Source: Morinoia aosen
Lineage: Eukaryota > Arthropoda > Malacostraca > Amphipoda > Talitridae
Assembly: GCA_030386875.1 (NCBI GenBank)
Contig: CM059562.1
Span: forward strand, 62,246,201 to 62,310,200
Direction of reading: 5' to 3'
DNA: 64,000 nt
Shown here one piece after another: positions 1 through 8,612 of the stretch. The first letter of the stretch is position 1, and every line of letters begins with the position of its first letter. The position numbers and the translations under genes are program-made. A model generated the notes under the pieces. That model was not told where the DNA came from. It did not search any database and saw only the letters and a program-made list of their open reading frames with translations.

Positions 1-164
1 GGTTCTTGAGACTACCCGAGAATGGGCTATTTTGCTCGTTTCTGCTGCCTGTCTTTTCGATATTTTAGGGAAGAGGTCTCCAAACTTTCCAGCCTTATAG
101 AGTCAGATTGATTACTCCATTAAGTTTCAAAGGCCAAAACCATTTCAATTTTCCTGCCATTATC
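1..164. other. left flank of the LTR retrotransposon
   Basis: Host DNA immediately left of the LTR element. I see no coding or repeat feature. Its last bases (ATC, or ATCT if the first LTR base is counted) match the bases just right of the element, which is the probable target-site duplication. Confidence 0.5.
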
Positions 165-1002
165 TGTTATATATTTCTTTTTTTTGTAGAATCCGAGTTT
201 ATGATTTTTCAAATTTTCTTTCTTTTCAAGTCTAATCTTCAAATCAAAGGAGTTATTTTCCGAAAGAAAACACGATTCTTTCAACGTGGCCACATCGTTT
301 TTACTTGTTATAATGAAAGATGTACACAAAATATGACAATGGGGTAGATGAGACTAGCAAATTTAGGAACAATTGCTACAAAAGTCTTACGCATCTTTTG
401 GGTACGCAGCGATGTCGGAGTGCGATATCAAGGTCTCGAATTGTACGTTAAAGTCCTTTACGTGAAATTAACACAGAGTCAGGGTCTAATACGGTGTGCC
501 TACCGTATGCAAGTTTACAAATTAAAGAAAGCGGCACCAAGAGACCTTTCAGCGACGGAGTTTCGCTCTATAGTGATCATGCCCTAGCCCTCGTCGTACC
601 CTTTAAGTACTCCCGTGCTGTGACCGTTACTTCTGGGGCGTGCAGCAAGTGCCGCAGCTGAACGCCGTTGTCGTCGCTTAGGCCCTGCTGCTCGCGCTGT
701 AGAGGCTGGTCCCTGCCGCTAGCTTGCTGAAACCGCGCTGCCATTGCCATCTGCGTTGCCACACTGCCACGCTGGTGCCACGCTGGTGCCACGTCGTTGC
801 CACGCTGCCGCTGGGAGCGTAGGTGTGGCCTCTTTTTTGTAACTGTCGAGCCGCTGCTGTGTAAGCATCGACATCTGGCGCGTTGTATAATGCTGAGCTT
901 TGAGATCCCCTGATAGCAGAGTCCGGTGTAAGCTCTCACGTCCAACCGCCTTTTACTCTTTTTTGTGGTGAAAACTTAACGGTTCGTACTCGGGACACAA
1001 CA
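165..1002 (-). repeat. 3' LTR of the gypsy element (left copy)
   Basis: 838-bp terminal repeat. Read on the minus strand it starts TGTTGTGTCCCGAG and ends ATATATAACA. The middle (about 600-960) is much GC-richer than the flanks and holds a short tandem run of GCCACGCTGGT-type units near 769-800. Open frames inside the LTR (for example 577-945 minus) are not supported as genes: both copies simply share them. No clear AATAAA was found on the minus strand, so the polyadenylation signal is unassigned. Confidence 0.96.
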
Positions 1003-1017
1003 GAATCCCCCCAACCT
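1003..1017 (-). other. polypurine tract of the gypsy element
   Basis: On the minus strand, immediately upstream of the 3' LTR, the sequence reads AGGTTGGGGGGATTC followed by TGTT. The G6 run (1007-1012) next to the LTR edge is the expected primer for plus-strand DNA synthesis in LTR elements. Position decides the assignment; the tract is short and ends in ATTC rather than pure purines. Confidence 0.75.
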
Positions 1018-1966
1018 ATATTAATCAGCATCCTCCTGGATGTAAAATGGAAGTTTCCGTCTACTGAAGTCACGCATCTGAGATTCGTACTTCATTGCAG
1101 GGGCGAAATTAGACAAGCCTTGAGATTTGTGCTTCTGACGCACTTCTGAATCGAAGATCCTGAACAAGCGATAGCTTACTGTAGTCGTCGGGACGTCCTG
1201 TTCCAGTTCACTATCGAAGACCTTCTCTCTTGGCTAATGACGTTCTATCAGAGGCCTTCTGAAGACGTTCAAAGGGGTAAAAACCATCCTAATAAAATAT
1301 CGAATATTCATTCGATCAGTTCTTATTCAACCTCCTGCGTGTAGTTACTACGGACATATTGCTGTCCAACGGTATCTTCTTTACTTTTTCTTCGCCGTTG
1401 TTGAATCCGTGTCTGGCGAAAATATAGATGTTCAGGGGAAAGTCCAGTCCTTTGTACGAGTGAGTGTACTGTTGCTGCAGATGGGAAGCTGGGTCCGCCT
1501 ATTGCGCCACGTCCAGCTGTGGTCGAGGCGTGCCAGGACAGCTGTAGCGGGCTCTTTAATCGCAAGGTCGTTGTAGACCGCGCGTAGCTGAAGCATGTTG
1601 TGACGGCCGGCCAGACAGCGGTGTTGCCATAACGTTGGTGGTGTACTGTGCGCCTGCACACTGCCCCTGGGTCGCTGCACTGCTGCGCTGGCGAGCGGTG
1701 CGTGAGTGCTGTGCGCCTGTACACGGCTTCCCAGCCGCGGCGCAGCTGCGGTGGAGAGAGGAGGGTGTGTGCTGCCGCTGCTCAGGCCCCAGTCGGCACA
1801 GCCTCGCTGCAATCAATCGTTCCACGTTAATCTCAGGCTTTGACAAAATTTTTTCTCTCGGATTTCTTTGACTTATTGTAATCAATTGTGTCCATCTACT
1901 CATCCCATCTTACCCCTTGTCATTTACAGCCCGGTGTATCATCCTTCAACAGTAGACAACTAGATT

Positions 1967-2168
1967 AAAGTAATCTAATGCACAATAAGCTCAAAGAAAT
2001 CCTTTAGAGAACATTATAACTAACACAAAATGAAACAAATGAAAGGTAAATTAAATTGATGAGAGATCAAAGTAATCTAACGCAATAAGCTCAAAGAAAC
2101 CCGCTAGAGAACATTATAACTAACACAAAATGAAATAAATGCACGGTAAATGAAATTGATGAGAAATA
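1967..2168. repeat. 102-bp tandem duplication inside the element tail
   Basis: Two adjacent copies with a 102-bp offset, starting AAAGTAATCTAA at 1967 and at 2069 and ending near GATGAGA(G/A)A. They share the blocks CAATAAGCTCAAAGAAA and AGAACATTATAACTAAC. They differ at several positions, so the duplication predates this insertion. Untranslated. Confidence 0.85.
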
Positions 2169-2387
2169 CACAACCTGACATTCAATATCTCGGATAGTTA
2201 GTGAGCTGAAAGGAGAAATCATTTAAACCTAAGTCGAATCACTCATCCTAAATTTGTAATGTAAAAGAAATGTTAAACACTAGGGAAATGATTAGGAGAC
2301 ATTCTTAACATTAAACACAATACATTTGAGAACGAAATGAGGTAATCATTATCGGAGTTTTGGGACGTCCTTGCGAGACACAAGCAA

Positions 2388-5300
2388 TTACACATAGTTC
2401 GGGCGCCTATTTCTATTTCTGAGGGGATATCTAGGAATCGTTCCCTCTTCTCGTCGGTTCGCGCTCGGTATCGTTGGTCGTGGGTTCGCGTTCGGTGTTG
2501 CTGGAATGTCGTTCGTCTCTGCCCCTTGAAGTTCGTCTTTTTCTTCGTCGTTGTTGAAAGGGAAAGCCATGGTGTCGTCCAGGTATGCTCGCTTGACTCG
2601 ATTGAGGTGAACGGTTTGCTCCTTGCGATCCGAGTACACACCCTTGATGGTGATGTTATTTTCCCGTCGAGAAATCACACGGAAGGGGCCTCTGAACCTC
2701 GTGGGCCAAGCACGATCTACGTCGGTGCGACCTGTCTCATTCCTAAGCATGACTAGTGCTCCAGGTTGATTATCACATTCTTTGGCCGTTCGATTGTAGA
2801 TGTTTGCGGCAGCTTGCCTCGCAGCTTCCGAATTCTTCCGAACTGCAGCAAATGCTTTAGACAGACGGAGAGAAACCTCAATTGAATAATCTTGGTGACA
2901 CGCATAGTTGATGGGCTGCTCCTTGAAAATGTCGTGGTAAGGAAGGTTAGCATCTCTGCCGTAAAACAAAAAGAACGGCGTGTCTTTAATCGCAGTCTGG
3001 TAGGAAGTATTTACCGCTAACGTTACGAAAGGAATGCTCTGGTCCCAAGTGAATCTATCTCCATCCGCCAAGTGGGAGATTGCAGCTTTCAAGACACCGT
3101 TCATTCTCTCGCAACAACCGTTCGCCATAGCGTGATAAGCAGTCGTAGTCTGTGATCTTGCCTTGAGATTTTTGCAGACATCCTGGAACAACTTATTAGT
3201 AAACTCGCTGCCTCTGTCGCTGACAATAGTATTTGGAGCTGAAAATTTTCCGACGTACTGGACGAAAGCTCTGGTGACAGTATCGGCAGACTTATCTGTG
3301 AGGGGGTAAGCATCAACATATCTTGTGAAATGATCCACGATTGTCAGGAGATATTTATTGCCATCGTAACTAACAGGCAATTCAACAAGGTCAACAGCAA
3401 CTCTTTCAAGGGGGTACGAGGTTTCAGGAAATTTACCTAAGGGGACTTTAAATTGGCCCTGCCATTTCCTTCGTTGGCACTGCAAACATTTCTTCACGTG
3501 GTCTTTGACGTCACGAATTTGATTAATCCAGAAGAATTTATCTCTGGCACGTTCAAGAGTTCTCAGGAAACCCATATGAGCGGACAAATCGTTGTCATGG
3601 CTCAGCTTTAAAGCTACCTTAACTAAAGACTTAGGAATGACTATTTGTACATTACTTCTACCGTTTCTGCGTTTCTTTCTCGACAATCTACACAGGACAT
3701 TGTTATCATCAATAAAGTATTCGTCAATATTAGAGATCTTACAGTTACCTCTATCATTATTATTTATTACATCTCTAACGGAAGACCAATATGGGTCCAA
3801 GCTCTGTTCCGAGGCAACATCATCCAAGCTCAGTGGCTGGGCGGTCTCGGCAGCGACACCTGTCTGCTCGCTAGACCTGGGTCGAGAGCACACGTCGTTA
3901 ACTGGAGCATCTGCTACGTTATTATCAGAACAAGGCTTAACTCTAGAAGGAACATCAGCATTAATTTTAGGATCATTCTTATTACTACAGTTGGACTCAG
4001 CAGTGTCTACGACAGCATTGACAATTCTTTCAGACCTAGACAAATAGTCGGGCAAGTGATGTTGTGCTCCCGGCTTGTACCGAACAGAGAAATTATACTC
4101 CTGAAGAAGCAAAGCCCACCTTGAAATACGGTGATTACCTGTTTTATTAGCATAAATGAAAGTTAAGGGGCGATGATCTGTCACCACGACGAACTCATTT
4201 AAGTACAGGTACGCATCATAATGTTTGATTGAATCGTGAATGGCAAGAGCCTCGAGTTCTGTTGCAGAGTATTTAAGTTCGTTTCCTTTTAATTTTCGAC
4301 TATAGTATGCTACAGGTAACTCGATGCCGTCGTGCATCTGAAGTAATGCTCCACCTATCGCAATACCCGAAGCATCAGTGTGCAACACAAACTCTCTCTG
4401 AAAGTCAGGAAATTTAAGTATAGGCGCAGACACAAGTTTATCTTTCAAGTCATCGAAAGCTCGCTGATGAACGTCCGTCCATTTGAATACATTCGTCTTT
4501 TTTGTAAGCTCGGTTAGAGGTGCCGCGATATGAGCATAATTTTTAATGAACTTTCTAAAGAATCCGGTAGAGCCTAAGAATCTTTTTACTTCCTTAACAC
4601 TTCTGGGTCTCAAAGCATCCGCTAAAGCTCGCACTTTGTCAGGTCTGGGAGTTAGTCCCTCTGAACTGACTTTGATACCAAGGAAAGTCACGCTGCTCGC
4701 CGCAAATTGGCATTTCTTGAGACTTAATTTGAAGCCTGAAGCAGCTGTTTGAAGCAGCGCCTTATCCAAATGTTCGACATGAGTCTCGAAATTTTTAGAG
4801 TAAATAATGATGTCGTCAACATAACAGAACAGGAATTTTGAAATGAATGGAGAAAAAGCCATATTAACTGCCCTTTGGAGTGCAGCTGCAGAAGTGATAA
4901 GACCCTGAGGTGAACGGCAGTACCTGTAACTACCTGTAGGCGTTCTGAAAGCGGTAATGTCTCTGCTCTCTGGGGACAATTCGATCTGATGATAGGAGCT
5001 TCTCATATCAAGGGTCGTGAATAAATTTGAGTCCTTTAGGCTTTCGAGGGTATCAGTCATATTCGGGATTGGGAAAGAGTCCTTCCTACAAATCTTATTG
5101 ATAAGTCGGAAGTCAACTACGATTCGATGTGAACCATCACTTTTACGTACAGCTAAGATTGGGGAAGACCAAGGCGAAAAACTTGGTTCAATAACTTTTT
5201 GCCTGAGCATCTCCTGGACATGCTCTTCAATCAATTGCTTCGTCGCGTGGGGGACTCGATACTGAGGGGTATTTATGGGGGAGTGTCCCTGAACGTCTAA

Positions 5301-6344
5301 TCTATGCACAGCATTTCGCGCATGACCAATCTCGTCTCCAACCGCGAACGCATTCCTGTATTTGTTAATTAAATTTACAAGGGTCGTTCTCTGATCTAAG
5401 TTCAAATGTGACAAGTCAACATCGTCAATCATCTGGTTGAATTCAGGTTCATTTCGTTTTTCTGCGACTGGCAACAGTTCACTGTTAGGCAGTAACTCAG
5501 GGTTGCACTGACTCAAGGGGCTTTCAGTCAGAGCGGGCGCTCGTCTGGCGTCATGCACTGTCGCCACGGCATCGTAGGCCTCGCGATGTGGCGGTGCTCT
5601 AGCATCACTCTCACTCTCGTCTGAGCCAGGCTCTGGGTCCTCAATGGCAACATCTAAACTAGCACAAATTTTATTTCTAGGCACAAGAACATTCTTATCA
5701 TTATAATTTACAAAAACTATTGGCACGGTACCATCACGGACTGTGGCTAACGTACGAGGCACTGCTATTCCTTTGCACGTAACGCTCTGTTTTAGAACGA
5801 CTGTTTTTCCATTCATGTGCTTGGGAACTCTCAAAAAGGAATGACATAACGTGCCTCCTTCAACAGTCAGATCATGTGACATTCTTGCGACACTGAATGA
5901 TGCATCCTCAGATTGTTTCACAAAATTTACTGAATTAGAAGCAGCAACTGATTGAAATGGGTAAATTCTATCATTAATTCTCACGTGACCTTTCTCGTGC
6001 TGACTGTACTTTATTTCAACACCGAATCTCTTAAGGAAATCTCGGCCTATCAAGACAGCTCCGGGGAAGTAAGAATCTTCCACAATGATAGCGGAATGGC
6101 AATACTCAACATCACCTAGTTTAAATTTCAAGTCAATCGTACCTCGAGTGTGGAGATTATCTCCATTAACAGAACAAAGAACTTTAGTGCATCGTTTAAT
6201 TCGGGGTGGAGTTTGGAATAATTTGCTAATTACACAAGATTTCACAAGAGTCACGGAAGAGCCTGAATCAACGAAAGTGGAGCATTTTTTCTGTTCAACA
6301 TTTAATAAAATCACGGGGGAAGAGCTTTTCGGTCGCTGTGGAAG
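2388..6344 (-). CDS. pol: Pol polyprotein: protease, reverse transcriptase, RNase H, integrase
   Basis: Copies the element RNA into DNA and integrates it into the host genome. The frame has no ATG near its beginning; it is open from 6368 and enters the -1 frame of gag, so it is expected to be made as a Gag-Pol fusion by -1 frameshifting at 6344-6350. Numbering from the GTG codon at 6314 (1308 residues): protease active site Asp16-Ser-Gly-Ser; RT about 350-530 with Asp436 and YVDD 498-501; RNase H about 640-760 with Asp647, Glu686, Asp713; integrase zinc-binding H906, H913, C943, C946; catalytic Asp975, Asp1033, Glu1069 (35 residues between the last two); a GPF module near 1209-1211; Arg-rich C-terminus with no chromodomain. 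All catalytic residues are present and no stop interrupts the frame. The RT segment after the SPQGL motif reads ITSAAALQ where PATFQ-like residues are usual, an unremarkable family variation. Confidence 0.96.
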   Translation of the reverse strand, partial: LPQRPKSSSPVILLNVEQKKCSTFVDSGSSVTLVKSCVISKLFQTPPRIKRCTKVLCSVNGDNLHTRGTIDLKFKLGDVEYCHSAIIVEDSYFPGAVLIGRDFLKRFGVEIKYSQHEKGHVRINDRIYPFQSVAASNSVNFVKQSEDASFSVARMSHDLTVEGGTLCHSFLRVPKHMNGKTVVLKQSVTCKGIAVPRTLATVRDGTVPIVFVNYNDKNVLVPRNKICASLDVAIEDPEPGSDESESDARAPPHREAYDAVATVHDARRAPALTESPLSQCNPELLPNSELLPVAEKRNEPEFNQMIDDVDLSHLNLDQRTTLVNLINKYRNAFAVGDEIGHARNAVHRLDVQGHSPINTPQYRVPHATKQLIEEHVQEMLRQKVIEPSFSPWSSPILAVRKSDGSHRIVVDFRLINKICRKDSFPIPNMTDTLESLKDSNLFTTLDMRSSYHQIELSPESRDITAFRTPTGSYRYCRSPQGLITSAAALQRAVNMAFSPFISKFLFCYVDDIIIYSKNFETHVEHLDKALLQTAASGFKLSLKKCQFAASSVTFLGIKVSSEGLTPRPDKVRALADALRPRSVKEVKRFLGSTGFFRKFIKNYAHIAAPLTELTKKTNVFKWTDVHQRAFDDLKDKLVSAPILKFPDFQREFVLHTDASGIAIGGALLQMHDGIELPVAYYSRKLKGNELKYSATELEALAIHDSIKHYDAYLYLNEFVVVTDHRPLTFIYANKTGNHRISRWALLLQEYNFSVRYKPGAQHHLPDYLSRSERIVNAVVDTAESNCSNKNDPKINADVPSRVKPCSDNNVADAPVNDVCSRPRSSEQTGVAAETAQPLSLDDVASEQSLDPYWSSVRDVINNNDRGNCKISNIDEYFIDDNNVLCRLSRKKRRNGRSNVQIVIPKSLVKVALKLSHDNDLSAHMGFLRTLERARDKFFWINQIRDVKDHVKKCLQCQRRKWQGQFKVPLGKFPETSYPLERVAVDLVELPVSYDGNKYLLTIVDHFTRYVDAYPLTDKSADTVTRAFVQYVGKFSAPNTIVSDRGSEFTNKLFQDVCKNLKARSQTTTAYHAMANGCCERMNGVLKAAISHLADGDRFTWDQSIPFVTLAVNTSYQTAIKDTPFFLFYGRDANLPYHDIFKEQPINYACHQDYSIEVSLRLSKAFAAVRKNSEAARQAAANIYNRTAKECDNQPGALVMLRNETGRTDVDRAWPTRFRGPFRVISRRENNITIKGVYSDRKEQTVHLNRVKRAYLDDTMAFPFNNDEEKDELQGAETNDIPATPNANPRPTIPSANRREEGTIPRYPLRNRNRRPNYV

Positions 6345-7144
6345 TTTTTTGACTTTACTGCGGCGATGTCACCATTCTGATTCGGACGGCCATTGAATTT
6401 GCGTTGATAATTATTAAATGGGCGAGCATTTTTGTGTGAAGCACTTTGCCATTTGAATGGATTTTTAGGCTGGTACGCTCGCTTTTGTGGTGAATTGTAT
6501 TGGTACTTTTCAACCACCACATCACTTTCGTGAATTCGCCTCTTCCGGCTCAACACATTTCCCTCTTCGATCAAAGATTCTTCAATTGACCTCGCTTTGT
6601 CTAGGAGTTTGGTCACACTCTCAGGATCAAAATCATGAGATAATTTTTCACTGATCTTGGGATTCATATTTTTAACAATGGTAGGAATGAGGATTTTTTG
6701 TGCTTTACTATCCTCGTAGTGCCATTCTGGACCGAAAACGTCCTTCCAGCTAGCCAGAACGCGAGTTGCAAAGGCGTTCACTGTCTCATCATTCTCTTGA
6801 CGCAGATTAAACAGGATTTTGTGGACTGTCTTCCTATAATTCACGGCTCCCTTGTAAACAGAAATAAGCCAAGTTTTAACATCTTCCAGAGTGACTAATT
6901 GGTCGGACTTAAGAACATACGAATCCCAAGCCTTCCCAGTAAGAGCATTTTTCAAATAACGACATTGCAAATCGACGTCATTCGTATAAATGTCAACTCT
7001 GGTCTGAAAGTGTTTTAAAAATGATGTTACACAGCCTTCACCGTTAAATTTAGGCAGTTCAATTGCATGGTTTAAAGTGACAAAGCTACTTTGACTATTC
7101 TCACCATTGTTACTTTGATTACTTTCATTATCGTCCCCAGCCAT
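6311..7144 (-). CDS. gag: Gag structural protein of the gypsy element
   Basis: 277-residue protein that should form the cytoplasmic virus-like particle in which reverse transcription occurs. It starts at a real ATG (7142-7144), with an acidic Asn/Ser-rich N-terminus, then a capsid-like helical core (about 28-190) including the common gag signatures IELPKFNGEG near residue 28 and a W-L...Y-K-G block near 105. The C-terminal 70 residues are basic and rich in Asn, Lys and Arg. There is no CCHC zinc knuckle, so RNA binding probably depends on this basic tail, as in the gypsy/errantivirus group. The stop TGA (6311-6313) overlaps the pol frame, which runs in the -1 register. Assignment to gag rests on position, length and core features. 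Confidence 0.93.
   Translation of the reverse strand: MAGDDNESNQSNNGENSQSSFVTLNHAIELPKFNGEGCVTSFLKHFQTRVDIYTNDVDLQCRYLKNALTGKAWDSYVLKSDQLVTLEDVKTWLISVYKGAVNYRKTVHKILFNLRQENDETVNAFATRVLASWKDVFGPEWHYEDSKAQKILIPTIVKNMNPKISEKLSHDFDPESVTKLLDKARSIEESLIEEGNVLSRKRRIHESDVVVEKYQYNSPQKRAYQPKNPFKWQSASHKNARPFNNYQRKFNGRPNQNGDIAAVKSKNFHSDRKALPP
6344..6350 (-). promoter_or_regulatory. -1 ribosomal frameshift heptamer A AAA AAC (gag to pol)
   Basis: On the minus strand the gag codons TCA AAA AAC contain A AAA AAC exactly in the X XXY YYZ register relative to the gag frame. After a one-base backward slip the next codon is CTT at 6344-6342, which is in the pol frame, and the fusion reads straight into the protease 26 residues before its DSG motif. 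The overlap of the two frames is short (6368 to 6311) and contains no other canonical slippery site that I see. I did not fold the downstream RNA. Confidence 0.85.
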
Positions 7145-7695
7145 GATTTCAACAGTTAATTAGGGCAAAATTGGCGAAGCAAAATCGATTCACAATGAAC
7201 ACTGATAGCAATTTAGAGCTTCAAATTAGAAGTTTAAATGCAATATTTCGTACAATATGTTTCCAAATACACAGACATAATTGAATTTTTCGCACAATAA
7301 GTTTCCAAATGCACAGAAATAAATGAATCGTCAATAACATCAACAACAGTAATGAAAATTAGGGTCACAAATAGGGATAAAATGGGGTTTTGAATAGGCA
7401 CAATAATCATATTAGAAAGGTAAATGGGTTAAATTACGCAATGGAAATGAGACAATAAATGGGCAAAGCTTCAAAATAGTAAATATGGTACAAGTTCACA
7501 CGAAATTTTTAGAAATAAATCAATACACTGACATAAAGTGCAAATAATGACAATAAATCACATGGGAAATACACAAGTAAATCAATACAATGACATAAAT
7601 TATGTGAATAGAATGGGTACAATGATGAGTGAAATAAACTTCCTAATCATGTGGCCATTCATGTTACGTTAAACATCTAAAATTTTTTTTGAATA

Positions 7696-7771
7696 GGTAG
7701 CGTGGCAACAGCGGTCTCTTGCGGAGACGTTAAGTTTTAATGGGTTATGATCCCACACTCGCTGCCCACCA
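7696..7771 (+). other. tRNA-Leu-like sequence embedding the primer binding site
   Basis: Read on the plus strand (complement of the element RNA) this 76-nt stretch resembles a shortened leucine tRNA: GGTAGCG at 7696-7702 can pair with CGCTGCC at 7760-7766 (one G-T pair); TGGC follows as in the start of a D-arm; GTCTC-TTGCG-GAGAC at 7714-7728 is a perfect hairpin like the long variable arm of leucine tRNAs; TGGG-TTATGAT-CCCA at 7741-7755 is a 4-bp T-stem with a 7-nt loop; ACCA closes it. The anticodon arm is missing, and there are small insertions (TAAGTTTTAA before the T-arm, ACT after it, one extra C). It is not a functional tRNA gene. It suggests that complementarity to the primer tRNA extends well beyond the usual 18 nt. 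Confidence 0.6.
7754..7771 (-). other. primer binding site, probably tRNA-Leu type
   Basis: Two bases (AA) beyond the 5' LTR end, the minus strand reads TGGTGGGCAGCGAGTGTG. TGG matches the CCA tail of a primer tRNA, and GGCAGCG is complementary to the 3' acceptor strand CGCTGCC of common eukaryotic leucine tRNAs. The match is broken by one extra base after TGGT and three bases further on, so the primer assignment is probable rather than certain. Confidence 0.7.
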
Positions 7772-7773
7772 TT

Positions 7774-8612
7774 TGTTATATATTTCTTTTTTTTTGTAGA
7801 ATCCGAGTTTATGATTTTTCAAATTTTCTTTCTTTTCAAGTCTAATCTTCAAATCAAAGGAGTTATTTTCCGAAAGAAAACACGATTCTTTCAACGTGGC
7901 CACATCGTTTTTACTTGTTATAATGAAAGATGTACACAAAATATGACAATGGGGTAGATGAGACTAGCAAATTTAGGAACAATTGCTACAAAAGTCTTAC
8001 GCATCTTTTGGGTATGCAGCGATGTCGGAGTGCGATATCAAGGTCTCGAATTGTACGTTAAAGTCCTTTACGTGAAATTAACACAGAGTCAGGGTCTAAT
8101 ACGGTGTGCCTACCGTATGCAAATTTACAAATTAAAGAAAGCGGCACCAAGAGACCTTTCAGCGACGGAGTTTCGCTCTATAGTGATCATGCCCTAGCCC
8201 TCGTCGTACCCTTTAAGTACTCCCGTGCTGTGACCGTTACTTCTGGGGCGTGCAGCAAGTGCCGCAGCTGAACGCCGTTGTCGTCGCTTAGGCCCTGCTG
8301 CTCGCGCTGTAGAGGCTGGTCCCTGCCGCTAGCTTGCTGAAACCGCGCTGCCATTGCCATCTGCGTTGCCGCACTGCCACGCTGGTGCCACGCTGGTGCC
8401 ACGTCGTTGCCACGCAACCGCTGGGAGCGTAGGTGTGGCCTCTTTTTTGTAACTGTCGAGCCGCTGCTGTGTAAGCATCGACATCTGGCGCGTTGTATAA
8501 TGCTGAGCTTTGAGATCTCCTGATAGCAGAGTCCGGTGTAAGCTCTCACGTCCAACCGCCTTTTACTCTTTTTTGTGGTGAAAACTTAACGGTTCGTACT
8601 CGGGACACAACA
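7774..8612 (-). repeat. 5' LTR of the gypsy element (right copy)
   Basis: 839-bp direct repeat, the promoter-bearing LTR in the element's orientation. It differs from the left copy by six substitutions (for example near 8014, 8123, 8371, 8415-8417 and 8517) and one extra T in the T-run near 7787. Terminal CA is followed by ATCT, which matches the left flank. Confidence 0.96.

Larger units (their letters stand above)
1003..2387 (-). other. long non-coding 3' region of the gypsy element
   Basis: About 1.38 kb between the pol stop and the 3' LTR. It contains no recognisable envelope gene: the minus-strand open frames (1323-1724, 1432-1812, 1556-1903) overlap one another in different frames, are rich in Arg, Ser, Gln and Thr, and show no signal peptide, furin site or membrane anchor. 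A GC-rich block lies at about 1480-1830 with imperfect GCTG/GTGCGCCTG repetition, and a two-unit tandem repeat lies at 1967-2168. It may be a remnant of a lost third frame or a cis-acting region; the sequence does not decide. Confidence 0.6.
7145..7773 (-). other. 5' leader of the gypsy element
   Basis: Untranslated region between the 5' LTR and the gag ATG, 629 bp. It is very AT-rich and carries loosely repeated blocks of the form CACAATA-GTTTCCAAAT-CACAG-ATAA (near 7245-7330) and AATCAATACA-TGACATAAA (near 7518-7600). Its LTR-proximal end contains the primer binding site and a tRNA-like sequence, annotated separately. Confidence 0.8.
165..8612 (-). mobile_element. complete Ty3/gypsy LTR retrotransposon (two LTRs, gag, pol)
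   Basis: An 8448-bp element lying on the minus strand. Seen directly: two long direct repeats at 165-1002 and 7774-8612 with TGTT...AACA ends; in minus-strand order a leader with a TGG-starting primer binding site, an open gag, an overlapping open pol with protease, RT, RNase H and integrase in the order typical of Ty3/gypsy (Metaviridae), a non-coding tail and a G-rich polypurine tract. No env-like frame follows pol. The LTRs differ by six substitutions and one base of T-run length, and both main reading frames are intact, so insertion looks recent. Flanking ATC (possibly ATCT) is duplicated. The exact lineage within gypsy is not assigned; a leucine-tRNA type primer is known for mdg3/micropia/blastopia-like elements, but that alone does not place it. 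Confidence 0.97.

Noticed and set aside
577-945. 122-codon minus-strand frame inside the LTR, repeated at 8187-8555
   Set aside because: It lies wholly in the LTR and is duplicated only because the LTR is; no domain, and GC-rich DNA readily gives open frames.
1323-1903. Three overlapping frames considered as an env gene
   Set aside because: Overlapping in different frames, short, and without signal peptide, cleavage site, cysteine pattern or membrane anchor.
7696-7771. A functional tRNA-Leu gene
   Set aside because: The anticodon arm is absent and the T-arm/acceptor junction carries insertions; it lies inside the retrotransposon leader next to the LTR.
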